Shown here one piece after another: positions 16,923 to 25,447 of a DNA stretch of 64,000 bases. Every line of letters begins with the position of its first letter. Within the stretch, counting starts at the first letter, position 1. The DNA is from Achromobacter spanius (GTDB lineage Bacteria; Pseudomonadota; Gammaproteobacteria; Burkholderiales; Burkholderiaceae_B), in contig NZ_CP121261.1 in the NCBI RefSeq assembly GCF_029637605.1, forward strand, positions 2,914,001 through 2,978,000, written 5' to 3'. The notes beneath the pieces are model-generated. The model had not been told where the DNA came from. It saw only the letters and a program-made list of their open reading frames with translations, and ran no database searches. The position numbers and the translations under genes are program-made.

Positions 16923-17774
16923 TCAGGCGGCTTGCGCCAAGGTGCTCAGGGGCGCCAGGGCCGGCATGGCTGGCGCCGGTTGCGTGTACTCGGGCAGCAG
17001 TTCGCTCAGTTCCGAGCCATACAGGTCGCGCAGCATTTCGGGGGTCAGGTCGGTGGCGGGGCCGTCGTACACGACCTTGCCGTGGCGCAGCGCCACCACG
17101 CGCGGGCAATAGCGCAGGGCCACGTCCACCTGGTGCAGCGACACCACCACCGCCACCTTGCGACTGCGGTTGATCTGGGCCAGCGTGTCCATCACGCGGC
17201 GCGACGACTCGGGGTCCAAGGACGCGATGGGCTCGTCGGCCAGGATCACGCGCGCGTTCTGCACCAGCGTGCGCGCGATGGCGGCGCGCTGCTGCTGGCC
17301 GCCGGACAGCGTCGAGGCGCGCTGAAATGCATAGTCGTCTATACCAACCTGGGCAAGCGCTTCCAGGCCCTGGCGCACTTCGTCGCGCAGGAACCAGCGC
17401 GTCAGGCTGCGCCACAGCGGTATGCGCGGCAACATGCCGGTCAAGACGTTGGTGATGACCGGCAGGCGGCCCACCAGGTTGAATTGCTGGAACACGAAGC
17501 CGATGCCGGCGCGCGCCGCGCGCACGTCACGGCTAAGGCGGCCGTTGCGCTGGATAAGCTGGCCATTGACCGTTACGCTGCCCGCGCCCGAATTGTCCGC
17601 ATCACCGGCAACAAAACCCGCCAGATGGCGCAGCAGCGTGGACTTGCCCGAACCCGACGCGCCCAGCAGCGCCACCATTTCGCCGTCGGCCACTTGCAGG
17701 CTGACGTTGTCCAGCGCCTTGGACCCGGCGTGGAACGTTTTGCTCAAGGCATGTACTTCGATGGCGGTTGTCAT
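16923..17774 (-). CDS. phnC: PhnC, phosphonate ABC transporter ATP-binding protein
   Basis: ATPase subunit, 283 residues, of the PhnCDE uptake system. Walker [10 protein letters not shown] is near residue 38, the Q-loop [12 protein letters not shown] near 95, the signature [15 protein letters not shown] near 155 and Walker [15 protein letters not shown] follows, with the switch histidine in [11 protein letters not shown]. The upstream open frame to 17879 is ignored; AAGGGG lies before the ATG at 17774. First gene of the transporter operon, with a good Pho box upstream. Its C-terminal tail ([12 protein letters not shown]) is low-complexity. Confidence 0.94.
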   Translation of the reverse strand: MTTAIEVHALSKTFHAGSKALDNVSLQVADGEMVALLGASGSGKSTLLRHLAGFVAGDADNSGAGSVTVNGQLIQRNGRLSRDVRAARAGIGFVFQQFNLVGRLPVITNVLTGMLPRIPLWRSLTRWFLRDEVRQGLEALAQVGIDDYAFQRASTLSGGQQQRAAIARTLVQNARVILADEPIASLDPESSRRVMDTLAQINRSRKVAVVVSLHQVDVALRYCPRVVALRHGKVVYDGPATDLTPEMLRDLYGSELSELLPEYTQPAPAMPALAPLSTLAQAA

Positions 17775-17806
17775 CGCTTGATCCCCTTGGATGTGGTCAT
17801 TGCGGC

Positions 17807-17840
17807 ATTCTGTTTTCGCGGCATGACAGCGCGATGACCC
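17807..17840 (-). promoter_or_regulatory. Pho-box promoter upstream of phnCDE
   Basis: On the minus strand the heptamers GGGTCAT (17840-17834) and CTGTCAT (17829-17823) are separated by CGCG, giving the 11-bp PhoB repeat period; they match CTGTCAT at 5/7 and 7/7. Ten bases further downstream lies a -10-like CAGAAT (17812-17807), the usual spacing at PhoB-activated promoters that lack a -35. The expected start is near 17800, 26 bp before the phnC ATG. This predicts induction by phosphate starvation. Confidence 0.62.
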
Positions 17841-18007
17841 GCCAACACTATCGCCAGGGATAAAAATCGGGGCCAGCAATCAACTGAAAGATTGCCGTCA
17901 TAAACACGCTTGCGGACAGCTTGCGGCGACCGGCGACGGGCGACGGGCAACCGGCGACCGGCGGCGCAGGTATATTCGAGGTGTTATCCCAATGCCTGGC
18001 GCTCATC

Positions 18008-18451
18008 ATGATCAAAGGTTCCTGCCTGTGCGGCCGCGTGGCTTACGAGATCGACGGCCCCCTCACCGACGCCCTGAACTGCCACTGCGTCATGTGCCGC
18101 AAGTCGCACGGCGCGGCTTTTCGAAGCCGCGCCTCGGTGCAAGCCGTTGATTTCAAATGGACCAAGGGCGAAAACCACGTCACGTGGTATGCCTCGTCAC
18201 CAGGCAACTACCGGGGGTTCTGCGAAGCCTGCGGCACGCCCTTGCTAAGCCGCTTCGATCAGGCGCCCGACGCCTACGGCCTGCCCCTGGGTGCACTGGA
18301 TGACGACCCTGGCGTGAAGCCCGCCGCGCATTGCCACGTGGCCAGCAAGGCCCCGTGGTTCGACATCTCGGATGATTTGCCCCAATACCCGACGACTTCC
18401 CCGCCGAGATCGGATCCCGTCAGCAAACCGTTACATAAGCCTGCACCCTGA
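18008..18451 (+). CDS. GFA (CENP-V) domain protein, zinc-binding
   Basis: A 147-residue protein of the glutathione-dependent formaldehyde-activating fold. The zinc ligands appear in order: GSCLCGRVAYEI at the N-terminus, NCHCVMCRKSHGAAF near residue 28, and GFCEACGTPLLSRF near residue 75. The short form is common in proteobacteria and usually of unknown substrate; the name overstates what is known. The start at 18008 is chosen because upstream residues show no homology and are repetitive. It is monocistronic, 130 bp from the divergent phnC promoter. Confidence 0.85.
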   Translation: MIKGSCLCGRVAYEIDGPLTDALNCHCVMCRKSHGAAFRSRASVQAVDFKWTKGENHVTWYASSPGNYRGFCEACGTPLLSRFDQAPDAYGLPLGALDDDPGVKPAAHCHVASKAPWFDISDDLPQYPTTSPPRSDPVSKPLHKPAP

Positions 18452-19094
18452 AGCCGTAACGCGCCGCCCCGCGCCATCCGGGGGCCTCAGCCCACGCCCC
18501 GCGCGCGGCGAGTCGTTCAGCAGCAACTATCACGGCGCTGCGGCGGATAAATACTGGCTAAGCGTCGCGCTTTGCAGTAACATCAGTCCGTGATTTTTCC
18601 GCAAAAACCGGGCTTCGGTCACTCTGCGTGCCAACCTGTACTCCTTCGGGCAACCCCCCAAGATACCCAGGCTGCTCCCGGTTTGGTTGAGATAAGCCAC
18701 TGGATTACCCCCACGGGATGGCCCGGGTGGACATCACTGGGGAACCTCACGGATCAACCCACCGAGCAACCCACCGAGCGACCTCACCCCTGCCCCAGGC
18801 GCCGCAACATTTTGCGCCGCAGGGCATTGCAGCAAACGCTCCAACCCGCTTCTTCCGGAGCCATGCATTTGCATGGCGTCGCGACCAAGCCGCGCCCCGC
18901 GCGCACATTGCCCACGCTGCGCGAGTATCCGTCATTTCAGACATCCGCTTCGGATGCCGTGGCCGTTACCCGCGCTTGCCCGAACGTTTTACGTTCAACC
19001 GCTGGACCTGGTTATCTGTGTCCAACGCGCATGCCGCTTCGTGCGGCGCGTCATGCCGCCGGCCTGGCTGCGCGTATTGATCAAGGAGTAGAGA
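18452..19094 (+). other. 643-bp gene-free leader upstream of infA with serial hairpins
   Basis: No convincing gene lies here: the open frames are Pro/Arg/Ser-rich shadows with no family signature. The 3' part holds four perfect short stem-loops in a row: GCCATGCA-TT-TGCATGGC (18860-18877), CATCCG-CTT-CGGATG (18942-18956), GAACG-TTTTA-CGTTC (18982-18996) and GCCGC-TTCGT-GCGGC (19033-19047). A further ACCG-CGGT hairpin is at 18607-18619. The infA ribosome site (GGAG) follows the last hairpin by about 40 bases. This reads as a structured 5' leader of infA or a small RNA gene; neither is proven. Confidence 0.5.
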
Positions 19095-19358
19095 ATGGCT
19101 AAAGAAGAACTCATCGAATTGGATGGCATTGTTGACGAAGTGCTGCCCGATAGCCGCTACCGCGTCAAACTGGACAACGGCATCGAAGTCGGCGCTTACG
19201 CCTCCGGCCGTATCCGCAAGCACCGCATCCGCATCCTGGCGGGTGACCGTGTCACCCTGGAAATGTCGCCCTATGACCTGACCAAGGGCCGCATCAATTT
19301 CCGCCACAAGGACGAACGCGCCCCCGCGCCCCATCGTCCCCAGCAATACCGCCGTTAA
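19095..19358 (+). CDS. infA: Translation initiation factor IF-1
   Basis: IF-1 of 87 residues, an S1-like OB-fold protein that binds the ribosomal A site during initiation. The sequence [20 protein letters not shown], the [16 protein letters not shown] block and [14 protein letters not shown] are diagnostic. It is about 15 residues longer than E. coli IF-1 through a basic, Pro/Gln-rich tail ([12 protein letters not shown]), as in the second infA copies of betaproteobacteria, so another infA in a ribosomal cluster is likely elsewhere. GGAG precedes the ATG. A strong terminator follows directly, so it is transcribed alone. Confidence 0.95.
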   Translation: MAKEELIELDGIVDEVLPDSRYRVKLDNGIEVGAYASGRIRKHRIRILAGDRVTLEMSPYDLTKGRINFRHKDERAPAPHRPQQYRR

Positions 19359-19404
19359 GCCAGGGCCTCAGGGCCGGCCTGTTGGCCGGCTCCCCTGGCT
19401 TTTC
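19359..19404 (+). terminator. Intrinsic terminator of infA
   Basis: GCCAGGG (after the stop codon) pairs with CCCTGGC (19393-19399), with a nested GCCGGCC/GGCCGGC stem inside, and the hairpin ends in TTTT. It begins at the base after the infA stop codon. Confidence 0.8.
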
Positions 19405-19532
19405 GTCGCCCGCCCCAGGGCTCACCGCCCTTAAGGCCACGGCGCGACATGCCGTAATGCGTGGAACGTCCGTTCGTGAAAAAATGGCAACCCGGTCAGG
19501 CGCAATGTCTGGCGGGAAACGCATGAAGCAAG

Positions 19533-19820
19533 ATGGATTTCACAGAAGAGTTGCAAGCCGCTGCTGACCAGCTTTCCCTGGCGCGAAGAAAATTCGCGAA
19601 GGGGGAGGAAGGCCTGCGCCTGCTGCATCAGTCGCGCGAGGCGTTCATCAACAGCCTGCGTAATACCGGCCTGACCTACGCCGAAGCCAAGATCAAGTAC
19701 GACAACTGCCTGGACGAGCAAGAGGCCGCGCAGCGTCATGTACGCCAGCAGATGGATTATGCCGAGCGCATGCACCAGTTCGTGCTGAACAAGATCGCGC
19801 AGCAGACCGCCACGGCCTGA
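19533..19820 (+). CDS. small hypothetical coiled-coil protein
   Basis: A 95-residue, highly charged, probably all-helical cytoplasmic protein (EELQAAADQLSLARRKFAKG ... CLDEQEAAQRHVRQQMDYAE). It contains no known motif, signal or membrane segment. Codon choice and GC at third positions match the neighbours, supporting a real gene. The ribosome site is weak (AAGCAAG). It is flanked by infA on the same strand and by the convergent M23 peptidase gene. Function unknown. Confidence 0.6.
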   Translation: MDFTEELQAAADQLSLARRKFAKGEEGLRLLHQSREAFINSLRNTGLTYAEAKIKYDNCLDEQEAAQRHVRQQMDYAERMHQFVLNKIAQQTATA

Positions 19821-19861
19821 TGCGTGCGCCGGGCACGCTGGCCCGGCATTCAAGCATGGAA

Positions 19862-20746
19862 TCAGGGCTTGAAGGCCCCGATGAAAATGGCCGGGTCAAC
19901 CCGCGCATCGTTCAGGCTGATGTTCCAGTGCAGATGCGGACCGGTCGCGCGCCCCGTGGCGCCCACCTTGCCCACCACCCCACCACGCGGCACCTCGTCG
20001 CCCACCTTCACGTCAACCGCTGACATGTGGCAGAACATGCTGATGAAGCCTTGGCCATGGTCGATGAACACGGTCTTGCCGTTGAAGAAATAATCCCCCA
20101 CCAGCACCACCACGCCCGCTGCCGGCGCCTTGATCGGCGTGCCCGCGGGCACGGCGAAGTCCAGACCCGAATGCGGATTGCGTTCCTGTCCGTTGAAAAA
20201 CCGACGCAACCCGAACGGGCTGGACAGCCGCCCGCCGTTGACCGGGCGGTCCAGCAGCACGTTGCTGGGCGTGACGCCAGCGCGATACGTCCGGTAGGCC
20301 GCGATCTGCTCGGCCAGCTCGCGTTCGATGCGCTTCAGGTCGTCTGGGTTGGGGTCCACCTGGCGCCGATTCTTCAGGGTGATGTGCTGCGCCACGTAGT
20401 CCTTGGCGCCCACCTTGAACGGCAGTTTGCGTTCGCCGTTGGCGTCGCGCACCACGGCGTACTGCTCGCCCGGCTTCACGCTCAGCGGAATGCCCACCAT
20501 GGCGATCCACTGCTTGCCTTCTTCGCGCAGGACCATCACGCGCCGGTCCTGGTACGTGACTTCGGGCGCATTGTCGGTATCGCCCAGCGACAAGACGGCC
20601 ACGCCACCCGGCACGGGGGCATTCAGCTTGCGCGAAATAAAGCCTTGCTGGGCGGCGGCACGGCCAGGCAGGCCCAAGGCCAGGGCGGCCGCTGCCAGGC
20701 CCAGGCCCAGAACGGCGCGACGCGGGTACAGGGTGCTTACAGACAC
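19862..20746 (-). CDS. M23-family metallopeptidase, exported
   Basis: A 294-residue exported peptidoglycan peptidase of the LytM/M23 type. The N-terminus YPRRAVLGLGLAAAALALGL has a twin-arginine-like signal ending in RAAAQQ. An Ig-like N-terminal domain precedes the catalytic domain, which keeps the zinc ligands: HSGLDFAVPAGTPI near residue 195 (H-x3-D) and GPHLHW near residue 272 (H-x-H). Both metal-site motifs are intact, so it is probably an active endopeptidase rather than an EnvC-like activator. It overlaps the upstream lipoprotein gene by 10 bp on the same strand. Confidence 0.88.
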   Translation of the reverse strand: MSVSTLYPRRAVLGLGLAAAALALGLPGRAAAQQGFISRKLNAPVPGGVAVLSLGDTDNAPEVTYQDRRVMVLREEGKQWIAMVGIPLSVKPGEQYAVVRDANGERKLPFKVGAKDYVAQHITLKNRRQVDPNPDDLKRIERELAEQIAAYRTYRAGVTPSNVLLDRPVNGGRLSSPFGLRRFFNGQERNPHSGLDFAVPAGTPIKAPAAGVVVLVGDYFFNGKTVFIDHGQGFISMFCHMSAVDVKVGDEVPRGGVVGKVGATGRATGPHLHWNISLNDARVDPAIFIGAFKP

Positions 20747-21075
20747 AGGTTCGCGGGTTCGATGATGCTTTGGTCGCGGCGGGCGATACGCGTGGACAGG
20801 CGCGCCTCGGTCTTGCCCTTCCAGGTGGTGGTGGTCAGCACGGCTTCGACGCCCAAGCTGTCTTCCTGAATCAATTCAAACCCGTTGCGCACCGCCTTCT
20901 GCTGGAAGTTGACGCCCATGTTCTTCCAGGCGCTGGCCACGCAGGTCGTGTAGTCCTCGGCCGTACGCTGGGTGGACCCGTAGAACACCGGGTCGCGATC
21001 ACGCACGTCTTTGACGTTGGCGCAAGCCGACAGGGCAGCCAGGGCGATAAGGGACAGGGCAATGCGAACCTTCAT
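20737..21075 (-). CDS. putative lipoprotein
   Basis: A 112-residue protein with a lipoprotein signal: MKVRIALSLIALAALSAC, lipobox LSAC with Cys18. The mature part (ANVKDVRDRDPVFYGSTQRT) resembles small beta-rich envelope lipoproteins; no family is recognised. The ATG at 21075 puts the lipobox at normal distance; a start seven codons upstream is less likely. It overlaps the M23 peptidase gene by 10 bp and is probably cotranscribed with it, which suggests a shared role at the cell wall. Confidence 0.75.
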   Translation of the reverse strand: MKVRIALSLIALAALSACANVKDVRDRDPVFYGSTQRTAEDYTTCVASAWKNMGVNFQQKAVRNGFELIQEDSLGVEAVLTTTTWKGKTEARLSTRIARRDQSIIEPANLCL

Positions 21076-21148
21076 GACGGGCGGACTCTCAAGCAAAAAG
21101 TGGATGGGCGGCCAAAACTATAACGCAGCGCTATCACGCGGCAACGAC

Positions 21149-21781
21149 TCAGGGCTGCGGGGCACGGCGGGCCGATTTGGGGCGGAACGCATCAATGACT
21201 TCGGGGCGCGTCTCTGCATAGGGCCCACCGATGAGATCAATGCAATAGGGGATGGCGGCGAAAATTCCCGGCGCGATGACGGCGCCGTCGCCGCCCTTCA
21301 GCCCTTCCAGGGTTTCACGAATGGACTTCGGCTGGCCGGGCAAGTTCACGATCAGCGCGGCGTGCGAAGGCGTTTCGCGGATAACCGCCACCTGACGCGA
21401 CAGAATGGCCGTGGGCACAAAGCGCAGGCTGATCTGGCGCATCTGTTCGCCGAAACCCGGCATTTCTTTCGTGCCCACGGCCAAGGTGGCCTCGGGTGTG
21501 ACGTCGCGGCGGGCCGGGCCCGTGCCGCCGGTGGTCAGCACCAGGTCACAACCACAGACGTCGACAAGCTCGATCAAGGTTTCGGAAATGCGCGCGGGCT
21601 CGTCGGGGATCAGCCGATCCACTGCCTGCCAGGGCGACACCAGCGCCGAGCCCAGCCATTCGCGCAAGGCGGGCAGGCCCTGGTCCTGGTAGGCGCCGCT
21701 GGACGCGCGGTCAGAGACCGATACCAGGCCGATGATCAGGTCGTCGGGATGGCGGCGGGCGATTCGGGTCGTGGTGGTCAT
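21149..21781 (-). CDS. mog: Mog/MogA, molybdopterin adenylyltransferase
   Basis: A 210-residue member of the MogA/MoaB family that adenylylates molybdopterin before molybdenum insertion. The substrate-binding motif LVLTTGGTGPARRDVTPEAT is intact near residue 85, and SVSDRASSGAYQDQ at the N-terminus and NLPGQPKSIRETLEGL near the C-terminus are typical. Length and the C-terminal GGDGAVIAPGIFAAIPYCIDLIGGP fit MogA better than MoaB. It provides cofactor for molybdoenzymes such as the NasA nitrate reductase encoded at 53-56 kb. Divergent from the PiT transporter. Confidence 0.88.
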   Translation of the reverse strand: MTTTTRIARRHPDDLIIGLVSVSDRASSGAYQDQGLPALREWLGSALVSPWQAVDRLIPDEPARISETLIELVDVCGCDLVLTTGGTGPARRDVTPEATLAVGTKEMPGFGEQMRQISLRFVPTAILSRQVAVIRETPSHAALIVNLPGQPKSIRETLEGLKGGDGAVIAPGIFAAIPYCIDLIGGPYAETRPEVIDAFRPKSARRAPQP

Positions 21782-22181
21782 GGCGGAGGCGGTAAGAGAA
21801 AAAAGGGCAGTGGCGGCGGCTGGATATGGCGCACGGCGCGGTCGATCATGGCAATCCAGAAGACAGCCACGGTGTTGATGCTATCGCATTCTTTCCCTGG
21901 AGCCTGGCGGCCGAGCGGTCCTCGTGGCGGGTTCAACCCTATGGAAAAAAAGCGAATCGGTCCGTGGCCCCGTTTACCCGGCTTGTTCGCGCCCCAGGCG
22001 CTGAATAACATCCACTAACAAAAATATTCCAAGACTGTCGCCCGGCGGGGTCGACGGCGACGGCAGGATTGACGCTCCCCTTGAAAAGAACCGGGCGGGA
22101 TTTGGTTTTTCGACGCAACCAGGACCCGGTCACAAATCTGCAATAATCGGCTCCTCACGCCGGAACCTCCCCCCCGCCTCC
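21782..22181. other. 400-bp divergent intergenic region between mog and pit
   Basis: No gene is visible. The stretch must hold the divergent promoters of mog and the PiT gene. I see A-rich patches near 21950 and 22020 and a TTGACG at 22071, but no pair of boxes at good spacing, no clear Pho box and no hairpin terminator. Confidence 0.4.
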
Positions 22182-23657
22182 ATGTTCGACCTCTTCCACG
22201 GCCTTGATCTCTGGGTCGGCCTCAGTCTTGTGCTGGCCCTGACATTCGTCCTGGCCTTCGAATTCATCAATGGTTTCCACGACACGGCCAACGCCGTGGC
22301 CACGGTCATCTACACCAAGGCCATGCCACCGCATCTTGCGGTGGTGCTGTCCGGCATCTTCAACTTCCTGGGCGTGCTGCTGGGTGGCGTGGGGGTGGCC
22401 TACGCCATCGTCCACCTGTTGCCGGTGGAGCTGCTGATCAACGTGGATACCGGCCGCGGCCTGGTCATGGTGTTCGCCATGCTGGCCGCCGCCATCGCCT
22501 GGAATCTGGGCACCTGGTACTTCGGCATCCCCGCTTCCAGCTCGCATACGCTGATCGGCTCGATCCTGGGTGTGGGCCTGGCCAACGCCCTGATCACCGA
22601 CCTGCCGCTGGCCGAGGGCGTGAACTGGGGCAAGGCGATCGACATCGGCATGTCGCTGGTGGCCTCGCCCATCGCCGGCTTCCTGGTGGCGGGCGGCCTG
22701 CTGCTGCTGCTCAAGCGCTGGCTACCGCTGTCGAAAATGCACAAGACGCCCGAGCAGCGCCGCGCCATCGACAACAAAAAGCACCCGCCGTTCTGGAACC
22801 GCCTGGTGCTGGTGCTGTCGGCCATGGGCGTGAGCTTCGTGCACGGCTCCAACGACGGCCAGAAGGGCATCGGCCTGATCATGCTGGTGCTGATCGGTAT
22901 CGTGCCCGCCAACTTCGTGCTGGACACCACCAGCACCACCTACCAGATTGAACGCACGCGCGACGCGGCCAATCACCTGAACGTGTTCTACCACCGCAAC
23001 GAAGCGATGCTGGGCGACTTCCTGGCGCTCAAGCGCCCGGACGCTAGCTCGGAATTGCCGCCCACCTTCCGCTGCGACCCCAAACTGACCATACCTACCA
23101 TCGCCGCGCTGCAAACCGACCTGGCCGGCGTCAGCCACTACGCCGACCTGTCGGCCGAAAAGCGCATCGACGTGCGCCGCTACCTGCTCTGCCTGGATGA
23201 CACGGCCAAGAAGGTATCGAGCATCGAGGGGCTGCCCGCCCGCGAACGCGCCGACCTGCAACGCCTGCGGGCCGACCTGACGGCCACCACCGAATACGCC
23301 CCCTTCTGGGTCATCGTGGCGGTGGCCCTGGCGCTGGGTGCCGGCACCATGGTCGGCTGGCGCCGCGTGGTGCTGACCGTGGGCGAAAAAATTGGCAAGC
23401 AAGGCATGACGTACGCGCAGGGCATGTCGGCGCAGGTGACGGCGGTTGCCGCCATCGGGCTGGCCAACGTGTTCAGCCTGCCGGTATCCACCACCCACGT
23501 GCTGTCCTCGGGCGTGGCGGGCACGATGATCGCCAACAAGACCGGCCTGCAAGGCAATACCGTGCGCAACATCCTGCTGGCCTGGGTGCTGACCCTGCCC
23601 GCCTCGATGGCGTTGGCGGCCGCGCTGTTCTGGCTCGGCGTACAAATCTCCGGATAA
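22182..23657 (+). CDS. pit: PiT-family inorganic phosphate transporter
   Basis: Low-affinity metal-phosphate:proton symporter of 491 residues. It has the duplicated PiT signature: FINGFHDTANAVATVIYTKAMP near residue 30 and FSLPVSTTHVLSSGVAGTMIANKTG near the C-terminus, with SSSHTLIGSILG in the first repeat and VSFVHGSNDGQKGIGLIML after the central loop. About ten membrane segments flank a large hydrophilic loop (residues roughly 255-375). The family call is firm; phosphate is the expected substrate. A hairpin follows the stop. It is separate from the phn regulon and shows no Pho box. Confidence 0.92.
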   Translation: MFDLFHGLDLWVGLSLVLALTFVLAFEFINGFHDTANAVATVIYTKAMPPHLAVVLSGIFNFLGVLLGGVGVAYAIVHLLPVELLINVDTGRGLVMVFAMLAAAIAWNLGTWYFGIPASSSHTLIGSILGVGLANALITDLPLAEGVNWGKAIDIGMSLVASPIAGFLVAGGLLLLLKRWLPLSKMHKTPEQRRAIDNKKHPPFWNRLVLVLSAMGVSFVHGSNDGQKGIGLIMLVLIGIVPANFVLDTTSTTYQIERTRDAANHLNVFYHRNEAMLGDFLALKRPDASSELPPTFRCDPKLTIPTIAALQTDLAGVSHYADLSAEKRIDVRRYLLCLDDTAKKVSSIEGLPARERADLQRLRADLTATTEYAPFWVIVAVALALGAGTMVGWRRVVLTVGEKIGKQGMTYAQGMSAQVTAVAAIGLANVFSLPVSTTHVLSSGVAGTMIANKTGLQGNTVRNILLAWVLTLPASMALAAALFWLGVQISG

Positions 23658-23664
23658 GGCCAAA

Positions 23665-23691
23665 CGGCCGCGCGGGCAATCCGCGCGGCCG
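23665..23691 (+). terminator. Hairpin after pit, probable terminator
   Basis: CGGCCGCGCGG and CCGCGCGGCCG form a perfect 11-bp stem with loop GCAAT eight bases after the stop codon. There is no T-run, so it may be Rho-assisted or act as an mRNA 3' stabiliser. Confidence 0.5.
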
Positions 23692-23755
23692 CTGCAACAC
23701 AGTGGCGACCGGGTCAGGCTTTTCTTGGCACGCGGTCCGCGTCTACCATGGCGGC

Positions 23756-24436
23756 ATGGCTACCCAGACCCCCACCCCCGCTCCCACCCCCACCCCCACC
23801 CTGCATTACATTTTTGACCCGCTCTGCGGCTGGTGCTACGGCGCCGCCCCGCTGGTGGACGCCGCGCGCGGCGTTGCCGGCCTGCATGTGGCGCCCCATG
23901 GCGGCGGCATGATGACGGGCGGCAACCGCCAGCCCGTCACCGACGCGCTGCGCCGTTACGTCATGGCGCATGACGAACGCATCGCCAGCATGACAGGCCA
24001 GGTCTTCGGCAAGGACTACGTCGACGGCTTGCTGCGTGATACCGGCGCCGTCTTCGATTCCGAGCCCCCCACCACCGCCATCCTGGCCGCCGAACAACTT
24101 GCTGGCCGCGGGCTGGACCTGCTCAAGCGCCTGCAACGCGCCCACTACGAAGAAGGCCGCCGCATCGCCGAGCCGGCCGTCCTGAAGGAACTGGCCCGCG
24201 AGATCGGCCTGGACGGCGCCGCGTTTGACGCCGCCTACGCCGCGGCAGAAGGAGCGGACACCACCGCGCACATCGCGGCCAGCCGTCAACTGCTTGCGCA
24301 AGTGGGCGGCAGCGGTTTCCCCACGCTGGTGCTCGAACAGCACGGTGCCTACACCCTGCTGGAACCGGGCCGCTACCTGGGTCGCCCGGAGCAGTGGCAG
24401 GCTGACCTGCGCAGCCGCCTCCAGCCCGGCGGCTGA
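23756..24436 (+). CDS. DsbA-family (thioredoxin-fold) protein
   Basis: A 226-residue thioredoxin-fold protein with an inserted helical domain. The active site FDPLCGWCYGAAPL (CGWC) is near residue 24, and a cis-proline-type loop GGSGFPTLVLEQ lies near the C-terminus. No signal peptide is present, so it belongs with the cytoplasmic FrnE/2-hydroxychromene-isomerase-like DsbA relatives rather than periplasmic DsbA. The first residues form a TPTPAPTPTPT run from a C-rich DNA repeat. The start at 23756 is used; the longer frame runs back into the pit hairpin region. Confidence 0.8.
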   Translation: MATQTPTPAPTPTPTLHYIFDPLCGWCYGAAPLVDAARGVAGLHVAPHGGGMMTGGNRQPVTDALRRYVMAHDERIASMTGQVFGKDYVDGLLRDTGAVFDSEPPTTAILAAEQLAGRGLDLLKRLQRAHYEEGRRIAEPAVLKELAREIGLDGAAFDAAYAAAEGADTTAHIAASRQLLAQVGGSGFPTLVLEQHGAYTLLEPGRYLGRPEQWQADLRSRLQPGG

Positions 24437-24440
24437 GCGA

Positions 24441-25055
24441 TCAGGATTCTTCGATGTCGCCGTCGCGCTGCAATGCCCGGTGCATGGCCGGGCGCGCGCC
24501 CAGCCGTTCCAGATAGGCGTTGAACACGGGCGATTCAGGAATTACCTTCATCTGAATCAGGTATTGCAGGGAACCGCCCAACACGATGTCGACGGCCGAA
24601 AATGTATCGCCCAGGAAGTACGGCCGCGCCTGCAACACCCGGGTCAGCACCTGCTCGACCTCGTCGGCCGACCCCCAACCCGGCGCGCCTTCCTGGTGCG
24701 GACGCTTCAAGGCACGTTCCACCATGGCCGGCTCGAACACGCCGGTGGAATACGCCAGCCAGGTCAGGTAGGGCCCACGCTGCGCATCGCCCACCAATGG
24801 CCCCAGCCCTTTTTCGGGAAAAAGGTCCGTCAGGTATAGCGCGATGGCCGGGGTTTCGAAGATGGGCACGCCGTCGTGCACCAGGGCGGGCACCTTGCGG
24901 TGGGGATGGATGTCGATGTAATCGGCGGGCATGTGCCCCGCGCTATCGGTGCCCCGGATGGACACCATTTCGGTGTCGTAGGGCACGCCTAATTCCTCAA
25001 GCAGCCACAACACCCTGAACGACCGCGAGCGCGGCGCATGGTAAAGCGTAAGCAT
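24441..25055 (-). CDS. Glutathione S-transferase family protein
   Basis: A 204-residue cytosolic GST. The N-terminal thioredoxin fold begins MLTLYHAPRSRSFRVLWLLEELG, with the catalytic-position Ser/Arg in RSRSFR, and the glutathione-binding motif VPALV-x-IFETPAIALYL (cis-Pro then E-T/S). An all-helical C-terminal domain follows with FSAVDIVLGG matching the N-capping box. Substrate unknown. Convergent with the DsbA-like gene (4 bp apart), and upstream on the same strand of nothing closely linked. Confidence 0.87.
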   Translation of the reverse strand: MLTLYHAPRSRSFRVLWLLEELGVPYDTEMVSIRGTDSAGHMPADYIDIHPHRKVPALVHDGVPIFETPAIALYLTDLFPEKGLGPLVGDAQRGPYLTWLAYSTGVFEPAMVERALKRPHQEGAPGWGSADEVEQVLTRVLQARPYFLGDTFSAVDIVLGGSLQYLIQMKVIPESPVFNAYLERLGARPAMHRALQRDGDIEES

Positions 25056-25127
25056 GGTCGGCCTCCTCTGCCTTGCACACCGACCATTTTGCCTTGCACC
25101 GCGCGCGGGCGAAAGCCGCCGAAATGA

Positions 25128-25445
25128 CTACTGATCCGCCTCGCCCAGGGCGCGCAGTTGCGCTTTCAGGCGCCGCACCTCCTGGCTCAGGTCCAGGATC
25201 AGCGCCACCGCATCCAGGCTGGCGCCGAAATCGTGCTCCAACCTGCGCGCGTGCAGGGCGCGCTGCAGGTCCAGGCTATAGAAGCACCACTCCGACGGTT
25301 GGCGGCCATTGGCATTGACGATGCCGACCTCAACCAGTTGGGCCACCCACTCCACTTCCGCGTGGCAGGCACGGGCCAGCTCATCCGCGCTGAGCGGCTG
25401 CGCTTTGCCCACGACGGTGGCGCTGGTGATGACAAGTTTGCTCAT
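25128..25445 (-). CDS. cbpM: CbpM, modulator of CbpA
   Basis: A 105-residue MerR-like helical protein matching CbpM, the specific inhibitor of the DnaJ homologue CbpA. The segment ELARACHAEVEWVAQLVEVGIVNANG is the wHTH-like part, followed by a helix SLDLQRALHARRLEHDFGASLDAVALI. The gene lies 2 bp after cbpA on the same strand, the conserved order. It probably tunes CbpA co-chaperone and DNA-binding activity in stationary phase. Confidence 0.85.
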   Translation of the reverse strand: MSKLVITSATVVGKAQPLSADELARACHAEVEWVAQLVEVGIVNANGRQPSEWCFYSLDLQRALHARRLEHDFGASLDAVALILDLSQEVRRLKAQLRALGEADQ

Positions 25446-25447
25446 GA

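Noticed and set aside
18590..19102. Open frame of 170 codons upstream of infA
   Set aside because: It is rich in Pro, Arg and Ser, has no family signature or ribosome site, and overlaps the hairpins; noncoding leader is more likely.
22050..22160. Pho box upstream of the PiT transporter
   Set aside because: Only an isolated CTGTC-like word is present without a second heptamer at 11-bp spacing.
23756..23800. C-rich tandem repeat at the start of the DsbA-like gene as a phase-variable tract
   Set aside because: The repeat encodes TPTPAPTPTPT with a 6-bp unit, so length changes keep the frame; no phase switching is expected.
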